Shown: positions 18,483 through 30,900, counted from the first letter of the stretch. The stretch is DNA of 32,654 nucleotides from Syntrophomonadaceae bacterium (GCA_012518685.1 JAAYRQ010000070.1:1-32654), one strand, 5' to 3'. Notes: generated from the letters alone by a model not told the origin. Numbers and translations: made by a program.

Positions 18483-19121
18483 TTAAGCTTTAACTGAATT
18501 CCTTATGATAACAAGACCTTTATTGGGCCCAGGGATAGCACCCTTTACCAAGATAAGGTTTCTGTCCGAATAGACTTTTACTACCTTCAAGCATTGAACA
18601 GTAACTCTTTCTCTGCCCATTCTGCCGGGCAACTTTTTACCTTTAAAAACCCGAGCTGGTCCTTTAGCACCTAACGAACCAGTACCCCTATGGTATCTGG
18701 AGCCATGCCCCATAAGACCACGGGAAAAATTATGCCTTTTTACTGAGCCAGCAAACCCTTTACCTTTAGAAGTTCCAGTAACATCAATAATATCGCCTTC
18801 TTCAAAAATTCCAACATTAAATTCTTGTCCTATTTCATAGTCATCAACATTGTTAACCCGAAACTCTCTAATATAACGCAAAGGTTTGACATTAGCTTTT
18901 TTATAATGACCTTTAATAGGTTTATTAGCTAAGTTTTCTTTTAGGTTGTAAAAGCCTACCTGAATCGCCTCATAACCATCAGTTTCTACTTTCTTCTTTT
19001 GCAAAACCGTACATGGTCCAGCTTCAACTACTGTTACAGGAATAGCCTTACCTTCCTCAGTATATATCTGGGTCATACCAACTTTGATACCCAGGATAGC
19101 TTTTTTTAGATTATTAGCCAT
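18483..19121 (-). CDS. rplC: 50S ribosomal protein L3
   Basis: L3 is one of the two assembly initiators of the 50S subunit and reaches the peptidyl transferase centre. The protein begins [20 protein letters not shown] and has the central loop signature [20 protein letters not shown] and [15 protein letters not shown]. The 212 residues are full length. The ATG has AGGAGG upstream. A 140-nt spacer, longer than usual, separates it from rpsJ. Confidence 0.98.
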   Translation of the reverse strand: MANNLKKAILGIKVGMTQIYTEEGKAIPVTVVEAGPCTVLQKKKVETDGYEAIQVGFYNLKENLANKPIKGHYKKANVKPLRYIREFRVNNVDDYEIGQEFNVGIFEEGDIIDVTGTSKGKGFAGSVKRHNFSRGLMGHGSRYHRGTGSLGAKGPARVFKGKKLPGRMGRERVTVQCLKVVKVYSDRNLILVKGAIPGPNKGLVIIRNSVKA

Positions 19122-19162
19122 CTTACTTAATTCCTCCTAGCTTGAGCATTTCTTTGCGATTG

Positions 19163-19243
19163 GTTGGAAGTAGGAATTCCAACTTCACTTCTAATTTTCG
19201 GAAATTATTCGCCTATAAGACTTTTAAAAAACCTACTAGTCTT
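19163..19243 (-). other. Structured spacer between rpsJ and rplC
   Basis: The rpsJ-rplC gap is 140 nt, where most S10 operons have a few tens. It holds two inverted repeats: a 7-bp perfect stem with a 7-nt loop (arms 19163-19169 and 19177-19183) and a 6-bp stem (19217-19222 with 19238-19243) enclosing a T-rich loop on the minus strand. Neither is followed by a convincing U-run, so they look more like leader or processing structures than terminators. Confidence 0.4.
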
Positions 19244-19261
19244 TAAGCACCGAACCCCTAA

Positions 19262-19573
19262 CTATAACTTAATTTCAATATCTACCCCAGAAGGTAGATC
19301 TAGATGCATAAGTGCATCGATAGTTTTAGGATTAGGATCTAATATGTCAATTAGCCGTTTATGAGTTCTCATTTCAAACTGTTCCCTCGCATCTTTATCG
19401 ACATGCGGTGACCTTAAAATAGTAAAAATATTTCTTTCAGTTGGAAGAGGAATAGGTCCAGATACATTAGAACCATTCTTCTTAGCAGTATCTACTATTT
19501 TTTGCGAAGATTGATCTAGCAACTTGTGGTCAAACGCCTTTAGTCTTATCCTTACTTTTTGTTGACTACTCAC
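19262..19573 (-). CDS. rpsJ: 30S ribosomal protein S10
   Basis: S10 is the first gene of the S10 cluster, a 30S head protein that also pairs with NusB in antitermination. The 103-residue product from GTG 19573 begins [20 protein letters not shown] and includes [20 protein letters not shown] and [13 protein letters not shown] prefer this GTG because AAGGAGG lies upstream at usable distance (11 nt) and the family starts just there. An in-frame ATG at 19597 has no SD and would translate the SD itself. Confidence 0.95.
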   Translation of the reverse strand: MSSQQKVRIRLKAFDHKLLDQSSQKIVDTAKKNGSNVSGPIPLPTERNIFTILRSPHVDKDAREQFEMRTHKRLIDILDPNPKTIDALMHLDLPSGVDIEIKL

Positions 19574-19630
19574 CTTTGACTTAACCTCCTTAGTCATATG
19601 GTATATAGTACACGCTGCCGGGTGTATGGT

Positions 19631-19656
19631 AGCGAAGGACCAAGTCGTCCCTCGCT
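19631..19656 (-). other. Strong hairpin between tuf and rpsJ
   Basis: A 10-bp stem (arms 19631-19640 and 19647-19656, one G-U pair on the minus-strand RNA) with a 6-nt loop lies in the 112-nt tuf-rpsJ spacer. No U-run follows, so it is not an intrinsic terminator. No convincing promoter was found between tuf and rpsJ, so the hairpin may mark an RNA-processing site or a leader element of the S10 transcript. Confidence 0.6.
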
Positions 19657-19685
19657 AATAACTAACAATATTTATAAGATACATC

Positions 19686-20882
19686 TTATACGGAAGTTAC
19701 CACGCCAGCTCCTACAGTTCTGCCACCTTCTCGAATAGCAAATCTCAAGCCTTCTTCAACGGCAATCGGAGTAATTAATTCAATTTTCATTTGAATATTA
19801 TCCCCAGGCATTACCATTTCCACACCGTCAGGTAATTCAATAACACCAGTTACATCAGTTGTACGGAAATAAAACTGTGGTCTATAACCCCCGAAAAATG
19901 GAGTGTGTCTGCCACCTTCTTCTTTAGATAAGACATAAACTTCCGCCGAAAAACTAGTTAAAGGCTTAATACTACCAGGTTTAGCTAAAACCATGCCTCT
20001 CTCAACTTCAGTTCTATCCACACCTCTTAACAATGCTCCGATATTATCTCCAGCTTCAGCATAATCTAAGAGTTTTCTAAACATTTCTACCCCAGTACAT
20101 ACTGTTTTACGAGTTTCTTCTCTCATGCCAACGATTTCAACTTCATCGCCTACTTTAACTTGACCTCTTTCTACCCTACCAGTAGTTACAGTACCTCTAC
20201 CAGTGATAGTAAAGACATCTTCAATAGGCATTAGGAATGGTCTTTCTGTAGCTCTTTCAGGTAGAGGGATATAGCTATCTACAGCATCCATCAGTTCCCA
20301 AATACGGCCACACCATTCACAATCTCTAGAACCACAGCCACACTCTAAGGCTTTAAGTGCAGAACCTTGTACTACAGGAATATCATCTCCTGGGAATTCA
20401 TATTCACTTAATAGTTCTCTAACTTCCATTTCTACTAATTCTAATAATTCTTCATCATCAACCATATCAGTTTTATTCATAAATACAACAATATAAGGAA
20501 CTCCAACTTGTCTGGAAAGTAGAATATGCTCTCTAGTTTGAGGCATAGGTCCATCAGCAGACGATACTACTAATATGGAACCATCCATTTGTGCTGCACC
20601 AGTAATCATGTTCTTTATGTAGTCAGCATGACCTGGGCAGTCAACATGGGCATAGTGTCTAGTTTCAGTTTCGTATTCAACATGAGAAGTATTAATAGTA
20701 ATACCTCTTTCTCTTTCTTCTGGAGCCTTATCAATAGCTTCATAAGAAGAAGCCACAGCTCCCCCAGTCGAAGATAAAGTTAAAGTAATTGCTGCAGTTA
20801 AAGTTGTTTTACCGTGGTCAACATGTCCTATAGTTCCAATGTTTAAGTGGGGTTTAGTTCTTTCAAATTTTGCCTTTGCCAT
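19686..20882 (-). CDS. tuf: Elongation factor Tu
   Basis: EF-Tu delivers aminoacyl-tRNA to the ribosome as a GTP complex. The G domain has GHVDHGKT (19-26), the switch-II DCPGH (81-85) with catalytic His85, and NKTD (136-139); domains 2 and 3 are complete, ending [13 protein letters not shown]. After GSALKALE (173-180) there is a four-cysteine insertion, Cys181, Cys183, Cys188 and Cys191, where most Bacillota have only GDPEWEAK. I recall similar insertions in some Peptococcaceae-like Clostridia. The start is ATG with a GGAAAGGTG upstream. It lies 135 nt after fusA. Confidence 0.98.
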   Translation of the reverse strand: MAKAKFERTKPHLNIGTIGHVDHGKTTLTAAITLTLSSTGGAVASSYEAIDKAPEERERGITINTSHVEYETETRHYAHVDCPGHADYIKNMITGAAQMDGSILVVSSADGPMPQTREHILLSRQVGVPYIVVFMNKTDMVDDEELLELVEMEVRELLSEYEFPGDDIPVVQGSALKALECGCGSRDCEWCGRIWELMDAVDSYIPLPERATERPFLMPIEDVFTITGRGTVTTGRVERGQVKVGDEVEIVGMREETRKTVCTGVEMFRKLLDYAEAGDNIGALLRGVDRTEVERGMVLAKPGSIKPLTSFSAEVYVLSKEEGGRHTPFFGGYRPQFYFRTTDVTGVIELPDGVEMVMPGDNIQMKIELITPIAVEEGLRFAIREGGRTVGAGVVTSV

Positions 20883-20954
20883 TAGTCTTTCACCTTTCCT
20901 TTCTATTTTTTTCTTTTTGCACTATCTTAAAAAATTCTTTTAAAACAGTATATG

Positions 20955-20990
20955 AAAAACTAAAAATTTAGCTAGGTTAAGCAACTTAGC
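20955..20990 (-). terminator. Weak terminator-like hairpin between fusA and tuf
   Basis: On the minus strand an 8-bp stem with one mismatch (arms 20983-20990 and 20971-20978) and a 4-nt loop is followed by TAAATTTTTAGTTTTT. It could partly terminate the str transcript before tuf. I saw no strong promoter for tuf after it, so complete termination seems unlikely. Confidence 0.35.
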
Positions 20991-21017
20991 AATAATTAAG
21001 TTTTCCTAAAAAGATAA

Positions 21018-23102
21018 TTAGACTGGCAACCCATATCTTATAGCTATTATTTCCTTACTACGAGATTCTGGTACCTTCGCATAATCTTTTAGTTGCATAG
21101 AAAAAGTAGCTCTTCCTTGGCTAGCTGATCTTAAGCTAGTCGCGTAACCAAAAGTCTCTGCTAAAGGCACAGTACCTTTAATAACTTTGCTTTCTCGGTG
21201 TTCCTCCATAGCTAGAACTCTACCTCTACGAGAATTAAGATCAGCAATAATATCCCCGACATATTCTTCAGGTGAAATTATTTCCAAATCCATAATCGGT
21301 TCTAGCAAAGATGGTTTTGCCTTGCTCAATCCTTCCTTGACTGCCATACTACTCGCCACCTTAAATGCCTGCTCTGTCGAGTCAACTTCATGGAATGAGC
21401 CTCCCAACAAAGTAACTTCCAAATCATCCACTATATAACCTGCTAGAATTCCAGCTTGCAAAGCTTCAAAAACTCCAGTTTTAATAGCGGGAACAAATTC
21501 GTGAGGAATCTGCTCTGCTGATGATTGGTTTACAAACTGCTTCCCTTCCCCAATAGGTAAGGGTTCTATCTTAAGGATTACTTGGGCAAATAGCCCTCTT
21601 CCACCAGTTTGTCTTTCAAATACAGCCTCAGCTTTAGCACTACTAGTAACAGTTTCCTTATAAGCCACTTGTGGTTTACCTACATTAGCATTTACCTTAA
21701 ACTCCCTTAATAAACGATCGATAATTATTTCTAAATGTAGTTCACCCATACCTGAAATAATAGTTTGTCCCGTTTCTTCGTTAATTTTAGTTCTAAAAGT
21801 AGGATCTTCCTCAGCTAGCCTTTGTAAACTTTCACCTATCCTATCCTGGTCAGCCTTAGTTTTCGGCTCAATAGCAATATCTATTACTGGTTCAGGAAAA
21901 CTAATATTTTCAAGAATGATAGGCTCTTTCTCATCACACAAGGTATCACCTGTTACAGTATATCTTAACCCAACACCTGCTACTATATCACCTGCACCAG
22001 CACTTTCAATCTCTTCCCTATGATTAGCATGCATTTTTAATATTTTAGTTATGCGTTCCTTCTTATCCTTAGTGCTGTTATATATATACTGTCCAGCTTT
22101 TAGGCTGCCAGAATATATTCTAAAGTAAGTTAGTTTGCCTACATAAGGGTCAGATAGCATTTTAAAAGCCAGGGCACAAGTATCCTCATCATAACTAGTA
22201 TGACGGGTTATGGGCACCTTAGTATTAGGGTCAAACCCTTCAACATCTGGCACATCTATAGGTGATGGAAGATAATCTAATACTGCATCTAGTAGCATTT
22301 GTACCCCTTTATTCTTAAAAGATGAACCACATAAAACAGGTACAATATTATTATTAATAGTTTCATTTCTCAAAGAACTTTTAATCTCTTCGCTAGAGAT
22401 GGTTTCACCTTCAAGGTATTTTTCTAGAATATTATCATCATTTTCGGATAGTTTTTCAAGTAGCAAATTATAGTAATGTGTAGCCTTTTTAAGTTCCTCT
22501 GCATCCAAATCCCTAGTTGTAAAATGTTCACCTAATTCATCTTCATATATATAAGCTTTAAGGTTGATTACATCTATAATCCCTACAAAGTCATCTTCGA
22601 CTCCTATAGGAAGCCCTATAGGGATGGGTTCCCCACCTAACACATCTGCTATCATTTGTACGGCACTGTAAAAATCAGCCCCGATTCTATCCATCTTATT
22701 AATATAAATTATACGAGGAATTCGGTACTTATCAGCTTGTCGCCATACAGTTTCAGATTGAGGCTGAACCCCTGCAACCGCACAAAATATACCTACCGCT
22801 CCATCAAGTATCCGTAATGACCTTTCTACTTCAACCGTAAAGTCCACATGGCCGGGTGTGTCGATAATGTTTATTACAAAATCTTTCCACTCACAAGTAG
22901 TTGCGGCAGATGTAATAGTAATCCCCCGCTCCTGTTCTTGGCTCATCCAATCCATAGTAGCAGTTCCTTTATCGACATCTCCCATTCTATGAAGCCTACC
23001 CGAATAATATAACATTCTTTCAGTAGTTGTCGTCTTGCCTGCATCAATATGAGCCATAATGCCAATATTTCTAATATTAGTCAACAAAGTACTTTGGGTC
23101 AT
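21018..23102 (-). CDS. fusA: Elongation factor G
   Basis: EF-G catalyses translocation and, with RRF, ribosome recycling. The 694-residue protein has P-loop AHIDAGKTT (17-25), DTPGHVD (81-87) and NKMD (135-138), then domains II-V; the domain IV tip is seen in [14 protein letters not shown]. The stretch [20 protein letters not shown] (105-124) differs from the usual Bacillota [20 protein letters not shown] and resembles proteobacterial-type EF-G. The C-terminal domain is also somewhat divergent. It is the only EF-G in the window and lies in the normal str position, so it is likely the housekeeping factor. The start is ATG. Confidence 0.96.
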   Translation of the reverse strand: MTQSTLLTNIRNIGIMAHIDAGKTTTTERMLYYSGRLHRMGDVDKGTATMDWMSQEQERGITITSAATTCEWKDFVINIIDTPGHVDFTVEVERSLRILDGAVGIFCAVAGVQPQSETVWRQADKYRIPRIIYINKMDRIGADFYSAVQMIADVLGGEPIPIGLPIGVEDDFVGIIDVINLKAYIYEDELGEHFTTRDLDAEELKKATHYYNLLLEKLSENDDNILEKYLEGETISSEEIKSSLRNETINNNIVPVLCGSSFKNKGVQMLLDAVLDYLPSPIDVPDVEGFDPNTKVPITRHTSYDEDTCALAFKMLSDPYVGKLTYFRIYSGSLKAGQYIYNSTKDKKERITKILKMHANHREEIESAGAGDIVAGVGLRYTVTGDTLCDEKEPIILENISFPEPVIDIAIEPKTKADQDRIGESLQRLAEEDPTFRTKINEETGQTIISGMGELHLEIIIDRLLREFKVNANVGKPQVAYKETVTSSAKAEAVFERQTGGRGLFAQVILKIEPLPIGEGKQFVNQSSAEQIPHEFVPAIKTGVFEALQAGILAGYIVDDLEVTLLGGSFHEVDSTEQAFKVASSMAVKEGLSKAKPSLLEPIMDLEIISPEEYVGDIIADLNSRRGRVLAMEEHRESKVIKGTVPLAETFGYATSLRSASQGRATFSMQLKDYAKVPESRSKEIIAIRYGLPV

Positions 23103-23125
23103 TAATAACCACTCCTAGTATAATC

Positions 23126-23988
<863 letters not shown>

Positions 23989-24008
23989 AATTGCACCTCC
24001 TTCCCCGT

Positions 24009-24257
24009 TTATTCATTAAGTATAGCTACTGTTGCCGAGCCTACATCAATGCCACAGTTTTTCCCTAGCAATTCCTTGCTCAACACTATTTCATATTCCA
24101 CCTCGTGTTCTTCACAAGCAAGTTTAATAGGTTCAATAATGTGGGGCTCAGCATCCTGAGCAATATAAACTTTTTTAGCCTTTTTACTTGTAATAGCCTT
24201 CCTTACTTGTTTAGCACCTATTACCTTAGGCATTTCTGAAATATCTTGCAGTGCCAA
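24009..24257 (-). CDS. L7Ae-family ribosomal/K-turn RNA-binding protein
   Basis: This 82-residue protein belongs to the L7Ae/L30e/S12e family, found in Bacillota between rpoC and rpsL (YbxF/RplGB-type). The family is known to bind kink-turn RNA. Visible elements are [31 protein letters not shown] and the C-terminal [18 protein letters not shown], where the GIDVG motif fits. The start is TTG at 24257, six bases after AGGAGG. It is the first gene after the str promoter. No K-turn was found in its own leader. Confidence 0.88.
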   Translation of the reverse strand: MALQDISEMPKVIGAKQVRKAITSKKAKKVYIAQDAEPHIIEPIKLACEEHEVEYEIVLSKELLGKNCGIDVGSATVAILNE

Positions 24258-24299
24258 AGTTAACCTCCTAGATATCTATACTTAAACACAGATAAATAG

Positions 24300-24349
24300 C
24301 TGCATCTTTGCCACACACTAGAACATTGTAACACCTAGCAAAGATGCAG
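24300..24349. repeat. 12-bp perfect inverted repeat around the str promoter
   Basis: CTGCATCTTTGC (24300-24311) and its exact reverse complement (24338-24349) flank 26 bp that include the -10 element. One arm starts in the -35/spacer region and the other lies in the early transcribed region. It could be an operator, or a hairpin formed only in RNA that reads through from rpoC. No U-run follows it, so it is not a typical terminator. Confidence 0.8.
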
Positions 24350-24353
24350 TCAA
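24325..24353 (-). promoter_or_regulatory. Sigma-A type promoter of the str operon
   Basis: On the minus strand a -35 TTGACT (24353-24348) and a -10 TACAAT (24330-24325) are 17 bp apart, and a TG dinucleotide lies one base before the -10 (extended -10). It lies 36 nt after the rpoC stop and should start the L7Ae-rpsL-rpsG-fusA-tuf transcript. Confidence 0.85.
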
Positions 24354-24388
24354 ATGTTTTATTTAATGCTTAAAAAGCTCAGCCCTAA

Positions 24389-27300
24389 TTAGTCATTAAC
24401 TTCTACTACTTCGACCTCCGAATGGTTTTCTATTTGAGTTTTACGATAAATAGAATAACCCGTACCCGCAGGAATTAACTTCCCAATAATGACATTTTCC
24501 TTAAGCCCTATCAAGTTATCTACCTTGCCCTTAATAGCAGCTTCGGTTAAAACTTTAGTAGTCTCCTGGAAAGATGCCGCCGATAAGAAAGACTCCGTAT
24601 TAAGGGAAGCCTTAGTAATTCCTAGCAACATAGGAGAACACACTGCAGGTAGTAAGCCTTGCTCTATAGCATTCAGGTTCTCCTCCTCAAAAGTTACAAT
24701 ATCCACGAAAGCTCCTGGCAATAGGGTGGTTTCCCCAGCATCTTCTATTTTAACTTTTTTAAGCATTTGCCTAATGATTATTTCAATATGCTTATCACTT
24801 ATATCAACACCCTGAGAACGATAGACCTTCTGAACTTCCTGTAATAAATACCTTTGTACCTCTTGCAAACCTTTCGTTTTCAAAATGTCGTGAGGATTTA
24901 AAGGACCTTCAGTTAAGGCATCTCCAGTTTCAATATAATCGCCTTCCGCAACCTTAAGTCTAGAACCATAGTGAACTAGATAAGCATCTAATTCCTCGCC
25001 ATTTTCATCCAAAACTTCGATTTGTCTTCTACCCTTATTTTCCCCGAACTTAACCTTACCGTTAATTTCCGTAACTACAGCTTGACCTTTGGGCTTTCTA
25101 ACTTCAAAAAGTTCCTCTACCCTAGGCAGACCCCTAGTAATATCTTCACCAGCGACCCCCCCAGTATGGAAAGTACGCATAGTTAGCTGGGTTCCAGGCT
25201 CTCCAATCGATTGAGCAGCTACGGTACCTACTGCCTCGCCGATTTCTACATCATAACCTGTAGCTAAGTTGCGACCATAGCATTTTTTACAAACCCCATG
25301 CTTAGTTTTACAAGTAAGCACAGTTCTAATCTTTACTCGTTCAATACCAGCTTCTTCGATAGCCTTACCCTCTTCATCGCCTATCATTTCATTTTCATTA
25401 ATTAATACCTCCGCAGTTTGGGGATGAAGAATAGTATCAACTGATACTCTACCAATAATACGCTGTTGCAAAGGCTCAATAAGCTGAGAGCCTTCCATAA
25501 TCTTTTCTACCCATATACCTTCGGCAGACTCACAATCATCTTCGCGAACGATAACATCTTGTGATACATCGACCAACCTTCTAGTCAAGTAGCCGGAGTC
25601 AGCTGTTCTTAAAGCCGTATCAGCTAAGCCCTTTCGTGCTCCATGAGTGGAGATAAAATACTCCAAAACAGTTAAACCTTCTCTAAAATTAGCCTTAATA
25701 GGTAAGTCAATAATCTTACCCGAGGGGTCAGCCATAAGTCCCCGCATACCAGCTAATTGCCTAATCTGTTGGAAATTACCCCGAGCACCTGAAATAGCCA
25801 TCATATATACAGGATTATCTTCATTAAGATTATTTTTCAGAACCTCAGTAATATCATCAGTAGCTTGGTTCCATATTTCTACTACTTGCCTATGTCGTTC
25901 TTCCTCTGTAATTAAGCCCATCATATAATTTTGCTCAATCTCATCTACAATAACATCGGCTTCACCTATAATCTCCCACTTGGCTTCAGGAGTTTTAAAA
26001 TCAGTAACACCTACACTCGCTCCTGCTTGAGTAGCATACTTAAAACCTAAGCTTTTCAGCCCATCAAGCATAATAGCCGTAGTAGCATTACCTTCTAATC
26101 TATAACATTCATATACAATATGACCTAGTTTTTTCTTATCAATAACTTCATTAAAATAGCCTAAACTATCAGGAATAATTTCATTAATAATAATCCTTCC
26201 TACTGAAGTTTCGATAATTTGCTCTTCTAACTCTAATATACCGTCACCATTAAGGATAGGCATAGCGATCTTAACCCTAATTTTCTCGTGGAGCTTAATA
26301 TGGCCCAAGTCAAAAGCCATCTGGGCTTCCTCTGGCGAACTATAAGCCTTCGGTCTATCCTGCTCCCAATCATTTTGCCCCATATAGGTTAAATAATATA
26401 AACCCATAACCATATCTTGAGTAGGAGTAACTACTGGCTTACCATCCTTAGGATTTAGAATATTATTACTAGCTAACATAAGTAGCCTAGCTTCCGTTTG
26501 GGCTTCCGCTGAAAGTGGTACATGCACTGCCATTTGGTCACCATCAAAGTCAGCATTATAGGCTGTGCATACCAAAGGATGTAATTGTAGAGCCCTACCT
26601 TCAACCAATACAGGCTCAAAAGCTTGAATCCCCAAGCGGTGCAAAGTAGGAGCCCTATTTAGTAGTACAGGATGTTCCCTAATAACATCTTCTAATATAT
26701 CCCATACCTCTTCACGACCTCTTTCCACCATCTTCTTGGCACTCTTAATATTAGTAGAAATGCCCTTATCCACTAGCTTCTTCATAACGAAAGGCTTGAA
26801 AAGCTCCAAAGCCATTTCCTTAGGCAGACCACATTGATGAATTTTAAGTGATGGTCCTACTACTATTACCGACCTGCCAGAGTAATCCACCCGCTTACCC
26901 AACAAGTTTTGTCTAAAACGACCTTGCTTACCCTTAAGCATGTCACTTAAGGATTTTAAAGCTCGATTACCAGGTCCAGTAACAGGTCGCCCCCTCCTAC
27001 CATTATCAACCAAAGCATCCACCGCTTCTTGTAGCATCCGTTTTTCATTACGAACAATAATGTCAGGTGCACCTAAATCGAGCAATCTCTTAAGGCGATT
27101 ATTACGGTTAATAACCCTACGATACAAGTCATTCAAATCAGAAGTAGCAAATCTACCGCCATCTAACTGGACCATAGGTCGTAATTCTGGTGGAATAACT
27201 GGTAAGACATCCATTATCATCCATTCAGGATTATTAGTGGATAAACGAAAAGACTCCATTACTTCAAGCCTTTTAATAGCTCTACTTTTACGCTGTCCAG

Positions 27301-27895
27301 TAGTAGTAGCAATCTCTTCCTTTAAATCAATAGCCTCTTTTTCCAGCTTAACTTCATTAAGCAATATCTTAACAGCTTCAGCCCCAATCGAGGCTACAAA
27401 AGCATCCCCATACTTATCCCGATTTTCTCTGTATTCCCTTTCATTTAAAAGTTGCTTCTTAAGCAAGGGAGTATCACCAGGATCAATCACAATATAATTA
27501 ACAAAATATATGACTTTTTCTAAAACCTTAGGTGACATATCTAGCAAAAGCCCCATTCTACTTGGTATCCCCTTAAGATACCAAATATGACAAACAGGAG
27601 CTGCTAGCTCAATATGTCCCATTCTTTCCCGCCTAACCTTAGAAGTAGTAACCTCTACTCCACAACGGTCACATACAATACCGCGATGTCTAACTCTTTT
27701 ATATTTACCACAATGACATTCCCAGTCTTTTACAGGTCCAAAAATCTTTTCACAAAATAGACCCTCCTTCTCAGGTCTTAGGGTTCTGTAATTAATAGTT
27801 TCAGGCTTTTTAACTTCTCCACTACTCCAAGACCTAATTTGTTCTGGGGAAGCTAAAGATATCTTAATTCGTTCAAAATTATTGACATCTAGCAA
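24389..27895 (-). CDS. rpoC: DNA-directed RNA polymerase subunit beta'
   Basis: The beta' subunit holds the catalytic magnesium. The motif NADFDGDQM (447-455) supplies Asp449, Asp451 and Asp453. Zinc site 1 is Cys60, Cys62, Cys75 and Cys78; zinc site 2 is the [14 protein letters not shown] cluster with an upstream cysteine in DDCES. The trigger loop region ([20 protein letters not shown]) is complete. The length of 1168 is near that of other Bacillota. The start is TTG at 27895, eight bases after GGGAG; no ATG gives the family N-terminus [12 protein letters not shown]. It lies 68 nt after rpoB. Confidence 0.98.
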   Translation of the reverse strand: MLDVNNFERIKISLASPEQIRSWSSGEVKKPETINYRTLRPEKEGLFCEKIFGPVKDWECHCGKYKRVRHRGIVCDRCGVEVTTSKVRRERMGHIELAAPVCHIWYLKGIPSRMGLLLDMSPKVLEKVIYFVNYIVIDPGDTPLLKKQLLNEREYRENRDKYGDAFVASIGAEAVKILLNEVKLEKEAIDLKEEIATTTGQRKSRAIKRLEVMESFRLSTNNPEWMIMDVLPVIPPELRPMVQLDGGRFATSDLNDLYRRVINRNNRLKRLLDLGAPDIIVRNEKRMLQEAVDALVDNGRRGRPVTGPGNRALKSLSDMLKGKQGRFRQNLLGKRVDYSGRSVIVVGPSLKIHQCGLPKEMALELFKPFVMKKLVDKGISTNIKSAKKMVERGREEVWDILEDVIREHPVLLNRAPTLHRLGIQAFEPVLVEGRALQLHPLVCTAYNADFDGDQMAVHVPLSAEAQTEARLLMLASNNILNPKDGKPVVTPTQDMVMGLYYLTYMGQNDWEQDRPKAYSSPEEAQMAFDLGHIKLHEKIRVKIAMPILNGDGILELEEQIIETSVGRIIINEIIPDSLGYFNEVIDKKKLGHIVYECYRLEGNATTAIMLDGLKSLGFKYATQAGASVGVTDFKTPEAKWEIIGEADVIVDEIEQNYMMGLITEEERHRQVVEIWNQATDDITEVLKNNLNEDNPVYMMAISGARGNFQQIRQLAGMRGLMADPSGKIIDLPIKANFREGLTVLEYFISTHGARKGLADTALRTADSGYLTRRLVDVSQDVIVREDDCESAEGIWVEKIMEGSQLIEPLQQRIIGRVSVDTILHPQTAEVLINENEMIGDEEGKAIEEAGIERVKIRTVLTCKTKHGVCKKCYGRNLATGYDVEIGEAVGTVAAQSIGEPGTQLTMRTFHTGGVAGEDITRGLPRVEELFEVRKPKGQAVVTEINGKVKFGENKGRRQIEVLDENGEELDAYLVHYGSRLKVAEGDYIETGDALTEGPLNPHDILKTKGLQEVQRYLLQEVQKVYRSQGVDISDKHIEIIIRQMLKKVKIEDAGETTLLPGAFVDIVTFEEENLNAIEQGLLPAVCSPMLLGITKASLNTESFLSAASFQETTKVLTEAAIKGKVDNLIGLKENVIIGKLIPAGTGYSIYRKTQIENHSEVEVVEVND

Positions 27896-27963
27896 GACAT
27901 TCTCTCCCTTCCAGAAGAATAATAAAGTCGCACCTCATAAAAAACGACTTAAGGTAAATGGTA

Positions 27964-30900
27964 TTAATCTAAGATATCATCCTCATCGTCAAATTCATCA
28001 TCTATCTCGTCTATTTCGTCCATCATTTCCATTTCGTCGATATCAACCTCTTCATCATCGTCTTCTATCTCATCATCAGGCTCATTAGGTTCCATATCAT
28101 TAAGAATCTCGGGTAATTCTACCCCTAATTCTTTAGCTTTTTCCTTTTCATTAACCTCTATATCAGGATCCTGAATTAAGATTTCTTCATCATTACCAGA
28201 TAAAACCCTAACATCAAGAGCCAAGCTTTGTAATTCCTTAATCAAAACCTTAAAGCCCTCTGGCACCCCAGGCTCAGGGATATTTTCACCCTTAACAATC
28301 GCCTCATAAGTTTTCAGCCTACCTACCACATCATCAGACTTAACCGTTAGTATTTCTTGCAGGGTATAAGATGCTCCATAAGCCTCTAAGGCCCACACTT
28401 CCATTTCTCCAAACCTTTGACCACCGAATTGGGCTTTACCACCTAAAGGCTGCTGGGTAACCAAAGAATAAGGTCCAATGGATCTAGCATGAATCTTATC
28501 ATCAACTAAATGGGCTAGTTTTAACATATATACATAGCCGACTGTAATCTCACTATCAAAAGGCTCCCCAGTACGCCCATCATACAATATAGCCTTACCA
28601 TTTTCAGGTAATCCAGCCTCTCTTAACTTCGCAAAAATATCCTCCTCATTAGCACCATCAAAAACGGGAGTCGCGATATTAACGCCCAGCTTGCTAGCCG
28701 CCCACCCTAAGTGACATTCCAGAATCTGTCCAATATTCATACGCGAAGGTACCCCAAGAGGGTTTAATACAATTTCGATAGGTGTGCCATCTTCTAAAAA
28801 CGGCATATCCTCCTCAGGTAATATGCGTGAAATAACACCCTTATTACCATGGCGACCAGCCATCTTATCCCCTTCAGATATCTTCCTTTTTTGGGCAATA
28901 TATACCCTAACCAGTTGGTTAACACCAGGGGGTAGCTCATCACCATTCTCTCTCGAAAATCTCTTTACAGCGACAATTTTTCCAGCTTCACCATGGGGCA
29001 CTCTTAAAGAAGAATCCCGCACTTCCCTAGCCTTCTCACCAAAAATCGCCCTTAAAAGTCTTTCTTCAGGAGTCAATTCAGTTTCCCCTTTCGGGGTAAC
29101 CTTGCCTACCAAAATATCATCAGGTCTAACCTCAGCACCTACCCTAATTACTCCAAATTCATCCAAGTTCTTCAGCATATCTTCCGAAACATTAGGAATA
29201 TCACGAGTAATTTCTTCAGGACCTAACTTAGTATCACGAGCTTCACATTCATATTCCTCAATATGAATAGAAGTAAAAACATCTTCCTTAACTAATTTTT
29301 CCGATATCAAAATCGCATCCTCGTAGTTATAACCTTCCCAAGGCATAAAAGCGACTAAGACATTCTTACCTAAGGCTAATTCGCCATTATCGGTGCTAGG
29401 ACCATCAGCGATAATCTCATCAGCTTCAACCCTATCACCCTCTTTAACAATAGGTCTTTGATTATAACAAGTCCCTTGATTAGAGCGGACAAACTTCAAA
29501 ATATCATAACTATCCAAAGAACCTGCCACATTCTCTATCACAATTCGGTTGGCAGTAACAGTTTTAACCACACCAGCCCTCTTAGAAACAACTACCGCCC
29601 CAGAATCCTTAGCAGACTTGTACTCCAAGCCAGTCCCTATAACAGGAGACTGGGTCCTAATCAAAGGAACCGCTTGCCTTTGCATATTAGCACCCATTAA
29701 AGCCCTATTAGCATCATCATTTTCTAAAAAAGGAATCAAAGAAGTTGCCACACTAAAAACTTGTTTAGGTGACACATCCATAAAATCCAATCTGCTAACA
29801 GGTACTTCCAAGATTTCTTCAAACCAGCGAGCCTCAACTCTTTCATCGATGAAAAAACCTTCTTCATCTAAGGGAGTATTAGCCTGTGCAATAACAAACT
29901 CATCTTCCTCATCGGCAGATAAATAAACAATCTCATTTAATACCTTACCTGTATCCTTATCGACCTTGCGATAAGGAGTTTCAATAAAGCCAAAATCATT
30001 AACCCGTCCGTAAGTAGCCAAAGAACCAATCAAACCAATATTAGGTCCTTCAGGTGTTTCAATAGGACAGATACGACCATAGTGAGAATGGTGCACATCT
30101 CGCACCTGGAATCCAGCCCTTTCCCTAGTAAGACCGCCAGGTCCTAAAGCACTAAGCCTTCTTTTGTGAGTTAGCTCAGCCAAAGGATTAGTCTGATCCA
30201 TAAACTGCGACAACTGTGAACTACCGAAAAACTCCTTAACAGCTGCCGTAATAGGACGAATATTAATTAACACTTGGGGGGTAAGAGTTTCCACATCGTG
30301 AATACTCATCCTTTCCCTAACGACCCTTTCCATACGAACTAAGCCAGTTCTAAACTGGTTTTGTAAGAGTTCACCTATAGACCTAAGCCTTCTATTGCCC
30401 AAGTGATCGATGACATCAGTCTTACCCTCACCGTCAATAAGCTTTAACATATAGCCAACCGTAGTAGTAATATCCTCCAAGGTTAAATGTCTAGTTTTAA
30501 TATCAATATCCAAACCTAGCTTCTTATTAACCTTATACCTACCAACCGTAGCCATATCATAACGGCGGGGATCAAAAAACAGGTTATTCAAAAGCGTTTC
30601 AGCCGCATCCTCGGTCGCCATTTCCCCTGGACGCAAACGCCTATAAAACTCAATTAAAGCTTCCTTCTTATTAGTAGAAGTATCCTTTTCCAAAGTTTTT
30701 AAAATAGTCTCATGATTATCATACAATTCTAATATTTCCTCATTAGTAGCATAACCAAGAGCCCTTAACAAAACTGTAATAGGAATCTTCCTCGTCTTAT
30801 CAATCCGAGTATAAATAAGCCCTGCAGCATCCATTTCCAGCTCAAACCAGGCACCACGATTAGGAATAATCGTAGCCCCATATAAGATGTTACCAGTAAC

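Noticed and set aside
24300-24349. Kink-turn for L7Ae autoregulation in its leader
   Set aside because: The hairpin stem is perfect and its loop lacks the tandem GA pairs and 3-nt bulge that a K-turn needs.
26940-27497. A 185-codon open frame on the plus strand inside rpoC
   Set aside because: It is fully antisense to a conserved part of rpoC, has no recognisable domain or SD, and is explained by the codon bias of the gene on the other strand.
28784-29266. A 160-codon plus-strand open frame inside rpoB
   Set aside because: It mirrors conserved rpoB codons and shows no protein-like family features, so it is a shadow frame.
29960-30180. Rifampicin-resistance changes in RpoB
   Set aside because: The residues equivalent to 516, 526 and 531 are the wild-type Asp, His and Ser.
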